Below are positions 61,346 through 64,000 of a stretch of DNA of 64,000 nucleotides, piece after piece. Under the pieces are notes generated by a model, which was given only the letters and a program-made list of their open reading frames with translations, ran no database searches and was not told where the DNA came from. Each line of letters begins with the position of its first letter. The first letter of the stretch is position 1. This DNA is from Gammaproteobacteria bacterium (lineage in GTDB: Bacteria > Pseudomonadota > Gammaproteobacteria > GRL18), in NCBI GenBank assembly GCA_015488755.1, contig WFNB01000104.1, positions 62,001 through 126,000 of the forward strand, written 5' to 3'. Both the position numbers and the translations under genes were made by a program.

Positions 61346-62941
61346 CTAAGCCTCTGCATCTAAACTCTGAGCAAAATAGTCCTGTAGGTATTGCTCAAAT
61401 GTCAGTTTATCAGAGGCTTCTATTTCTGCCTGCCTGTGGATTGAGCGGGCAACTTCGCTTAAGTGAAATTGTTCCTGCTCAGTACTCAAATCTAGGTTCT
61501 TATAATAGTGAGAATGTTTGCGAGACATACGCTCAGCAAAACGGTGGAAGCTTTCGTGATCTTGGCGCATATCATCTAACATTCTAGCTGACGGTGTCAT
61601 ATCGGCATGTTGTACTCGTTCTGTTTGCTTTTGCAAACTGGTGCTATAGGGCTTTTGACAATTATTGGCATCGAGTAATTCACAAATGCCTTCCATTTCC
61701 TGCATGATTTCCATGGCCCATTCTTGCAAACCATGAGGCTTACCATCACGGGTCAGTTTTAAACCCGGCATCCGACCACGATGAGCTGTTAGCATTTCAT
61801 TATGATCCACCTCTTGACGCTCCGGCAATTCAATTGCCGGACTATTGTGCAGTAAGCAAAAAATTAAAAAAGCTTCCAGAAAATACAGCTGGCTTTCATT
61901 AACACCTAATGGATCATAAGCATTCACATCTAAGGAACGCAATTCAACATATTGTACCCCACGTTTTTTTAACGCAATTGTCGGTTTCTCATTGCCTTGC
62001 AACACTTGTTTGGGACGAATGGTTGAATAATACTCATTTTCAATTTGTAGAATATTCGTATTTAATTGCTGATATTGACCATTTTTAAGTAAGCCAAACT
62101 TCTCATAGGCTTTATAGGGTGTATTAATTGCCCAGTCTAATGAGCGGATATAGCTGTCAAGGTCTTTATAACAGGCTTTAATACCCGACTCATTTTCTTT
62201 ATTATTTTGATAGCCTATGTCACCCATACGCAATGATGTCGCATAAGGTTCATAATAGGTACTTTTATCAAACTCATCTAAACTGGTTGAACCACCTAGT
62301 AAAAAGGACTTACAAACCGCTGGCGAGGCTCCAAAGAGATAAGGTACTAGCCAACCCAAACGTTGACTATTACGGATTAAGTCAAAATAACGAGCGTTAA
62401 TAAAGCTCTGTAATGGCTGTGTATTTTGTTCTAGTTCCTGCAATACTGGCCAAAAGGACTCTGCCAGAGAAAAGTTAAAATGTACACCAGCAATGAGTTG
62501 CATGGCTCGACCGTAGCGATGCCCAAGTCCTCGCCGATAGACATTCTTCATTGTGGCCGCATTGGAGCTACCATAATAGGCCAAGGGTATACTGGACTCA
62601 CCGGTCACAATACAGGGCATACTCGTTGCCCATAAGATTTCATCTTGAAGATTTTTATAAACAAACTTTTGTGTACTTTGTAAAAAATCCAAAGCATCGC
62701 TAATCTTTGTCATTGGAGGAGTAATAAACTCACTCAGTGCTTCAGAATAATCCGTGGTAATATAAGGGTGAGTTAAGGCAGAGCCTAGTGCCTCAGGGTG
62801 TTTTGTTTGCGCAATACTGCCTGAGGTATTCACCCGCAAGCTTTCTTTTTCTAAACCAATTTGATTACCACTCAAGGATTGTGATTCCACCTGAGCACTA
62901 ATAGCATTCAGACGTTTCCTAAAAAGAGAATAATTGTGCAT
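61346..62941 (-). CDS. gshA: Glutamate--cysteine ligase
   Basis: The 531-residue enzyme has the proteobacterial type-1 pattern: NQIGLEKESLRVNTSGSIAQ, then YSEALSEFITPP, a long central domain with GVHFNFSLAESFWPVLQ and RGVQYVELRSLDVNAYDP. It makes gamma-glutamylcysteine, the first step of glutathione synthesis. Length is close to E. coli GshA. It lies 14 bases downstream of the PerM-type gene on the same strand. Confidence 0.97.
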   Translation of the reverse strand: MHNYSLFRKRLNAISAQVESQSLSGNQIGLEKESLRVNTSGSIAQTKHPEALGSALTHPYITTDYSEALSEFITPPMTKISDALDFLQSTQKFVYKNLQDEILWATSMPCIVTGESSIPLAYYGSSNAATMKNVYRRGLGHRYGRAMQLIAGVHFNFSLAESFWPVLQELEQNTQPLQSFINARYFDLIRNSQRLGWLVPYLFGASPAVCKSFLLGGSTSLDEFDKSTYYEPYATSLRMGDIGYQNNKENESGIKACYKDLDSYIRSLDWAINTPYKAYEKFGLLKNGQYQQLNTNILQIENEYYSTIRPKQVLQGNEKPTIALKKRGVQYVELRSLDVNAYDPLGVNESQLYFLEAFLIFCLLHNSPAIELPERQEVDHNEMLTAHRGRMPGLKLTRDGKPHGLQEWAMEIMQEMEGICELLDANNCQKPYSTSLQKQTERVQHADMTPSARMLDDMRQDHESFHRFAERMSRKHSHYYKNLDLSTEQEQFHLSEVARSIHRQAEIEASDKLTFEQYLQDYFAQSLDAEA

Positions 62942-62955
62942 TGAGGGATTAAATC

Positions 62956-64000
62956 CTATAACTGATCATTGTTAATATCGGCAAGTCCATACAAGCCACT
63001 GGCCACATAGCTTTGATAGATATGACGTAATAATACCATCACCACAGCCGATACGGGCAAGGCAATTAGCACCCCCACAAAACCAAATAACTGCCCTCCA
63101 ACCATAATCGCAAAGATAACAGCCACAGGGTGCAAACCAATGCGATCGCCCACTAATAAGGGGGTGAGCAACATACTTTCAATCGTTTGCCCCACACCAA
63201 AAACAATTGCCATAGGTATTAATAACGATAGATCATGTAACTGCATATAGGCTGCAACAATGGCTGCTAGGATACCCACAATAAAACCTAAATAAGGCAC
63301 AAAACTAACCAAACCAGCCAATAGACCAACAAGAAATGCCAACTCTAAACCCACAAGCCATAAACCGATGGAGTAAATACACGCCAAAGCAAGCATCACC
63401 GATAGTTGACCACGCATAAAAGCCGCCAGAACATCATCAGATTCTTTTGCCAATCGAGCAACCAATGGCTCAATATGTCTGGGCAATAGATGATCAATTT
63501 TTTCTACTAAAATATCCCAGTCACGCATAAAGTAAAAGGCAATCACAGGGATCAAAACCAGATTAGATAGCCATTGTAAAATTAACAAACCTGATTTAGA
63601 AATAGAATTAACCAGATAACCAGCAACACCACCGATACTCTGCCAATTATCTGCCAGTGCTTTTTTAAGGGATGAAACATTCAGCACATGTTCTGAACTT
63701 TGATTGGCTAGCCCCATCATATTAAGCAACTTAGGTAAGGCTTGTGTTTGAATAAATTCGATAAAGCCTGGTAGCTTATTAAGTAAAGCAACAATCTGGT
63801 TTTCCATCAAAGGCACAAGTAAAAGAAGAGTCAAAAGCAATAGAGTAACAAAAAAAACGAAGACAATGGCCACTGAACTGGTACGAGAAAGCTTGCGTAA
63901 CTCAAGCCTATCCACCAGAGGATCGCCCAAGTAACCCAAAAAAGCAGCCACTAGAAAAGGAGTCAGTATTGGTGATAGCAGATAGAAAACACCCGCAATT
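62956..64000 (-). CDS. AI-2E/PerM-family permease, partial (5' end outside the window)
   Basis: The frame is open from 62956 to the right edge, giving about 348 residues without the N-terminus. It has six to seven membrane segments and the family features FLVAAFLGYLGDPLVDRLE, FYFMRDWDILVEKID, LVSFVPYLGFIVGILAAIV and HPVAVIFAIMVGGQLFGFVG. Family members are called autoinducer-2 exporters or PerM/YhhT; the substrate here is unknown. A GTG at 63951 is an internal codon, not the start. Confidence 0.93.
   Translation of the reverse strand, partial: IAGVFYLLSPILTPFLVAAFLGYLGDPLVDRLELRKLSRTSSVAIVFVFFVTLLLLTLLLLVPLMENQIVALLNKLPGFIEFIQTQALPKLLNMMGLANQSSEHVLNVSSLKKALADNWQSIGGVAGYLVNSISKSGLLILQWLSNLVLIPVIAFYFMRDWDILVEKIDHLLPRHIEPLVARLAKESDDVLAAFMRGQLSVMLALACIYSIGLWLVGLELAFLVGLLAGLVSFVPYLGFIVGILAAIVAAYMQLHDLSLLIPMAIVFGVGQTIESMLLTPLLVGDRIGLHPVAVIFAIMVGGQLFGFVGVLIALPVSAVVMVLLRHIYQSYVASGLYGLADINNDQL

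Overview
The window reads as a chromosome segment of a moderately AT-rich gammaproteobacterium. The evidence is the yebC-aspS-FmdB order, a PomAB/MotAB-type stator pair, rlmD, proteobacterial-type gshA, nagZ, the L16 hydroxylase roxA, a ycfL-lpoB pair, and a purine-salvage pair made of a phosphoribosyltransferase and an S-methyl-5'-thioinosine phosphorylase-like enzyme. A DsrE-family protein, a SulP permease, TauE/SafE, a Desulfovibrio-type metal-lid adenylate kinase and very large Ser/Thr kinase, caspase and FGE proteins would fit a sulfur-associated lineage such as Thiotrichales, but I cannot name a genus. I saw no rRNA, tRNA or CRISPR array.

Layout. 1-5.6 kb (minus strand): yebC (runs off the edge), aspS, a small zinc-ribbon protein, a PilZ protein and the stator genes. 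5.7-11.1 kb: an SDR enzyme, a decayed gene fragment, a RHH/ParE toxin-antitoxin pair with a perfect palindromic operator, a small membrane protein, a SulP permease and two small orphan proteins. 11.47-24.24 kb: a defence island, all on the minus strand in one tightly overlapping operon: hsdM, KilA-N protein, DUF1016 nuclease, hsdS, RhuM-Fic protein, GajA-like OLD nuclease, GajB-like UvrD helicase, hsdR. This is a type I restriction-modification system with an apparent Gabija system nested between hsdS and hsdR.

The island sits inside a gene. A tyrosine-phosphatase gene is cut in two: its first ~38 codons lie at 24241-24354, beside the purine-salvage operon, and the remaining ~106 codons with the catalytic HCxxxxxR-type loop lie at 11147-11467. 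Joining the pieces restores a family-length protein with only about one or two codons missing, which gives nearly exact island borders. Repeat-family sequences occur inside the island, including one copy within the hsdR reading frame.

24.4-34.4 kb (minus strand): purine salvage, DsrE protein, MscS channel, then a cluster that could import and recycle cell-wall peptides (NagZ, two DppBC-like permeases, YkuD enzyme, peptide-binding lipoprotein), a CYTH phosphatase and rlmD. 34.6-43.6 kb: a Ser/Thr phospho-signalling cluster (M48 protease, two YbjQ-family proteins, PP2C phosphatase, FHA-kinase, 1656-residue zinc-ribbon/kinase/TPR/WD40/TM protein). 43.9-51.4 kb: a receptor-type diguanylate cyclase coupled to a TauE/SafE permease, roxA, glutamate dehydrogenase, metal-lid adenylate kinase and a zinc peptidase. 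51.5-61.3 kb: an envelope cluster of LpoB/CsgG/FlgT-fold proteins (lpoB, ycfL, SH3b-TPR protein, a protein with three CsgG-like modules, one with a single module), a palindromic mobile-like element, a secreted caspase-PEGA-FGE protein and a glycine-zipper protein. The window closes with gshA and a PerM-family permease that runs off the right edge.
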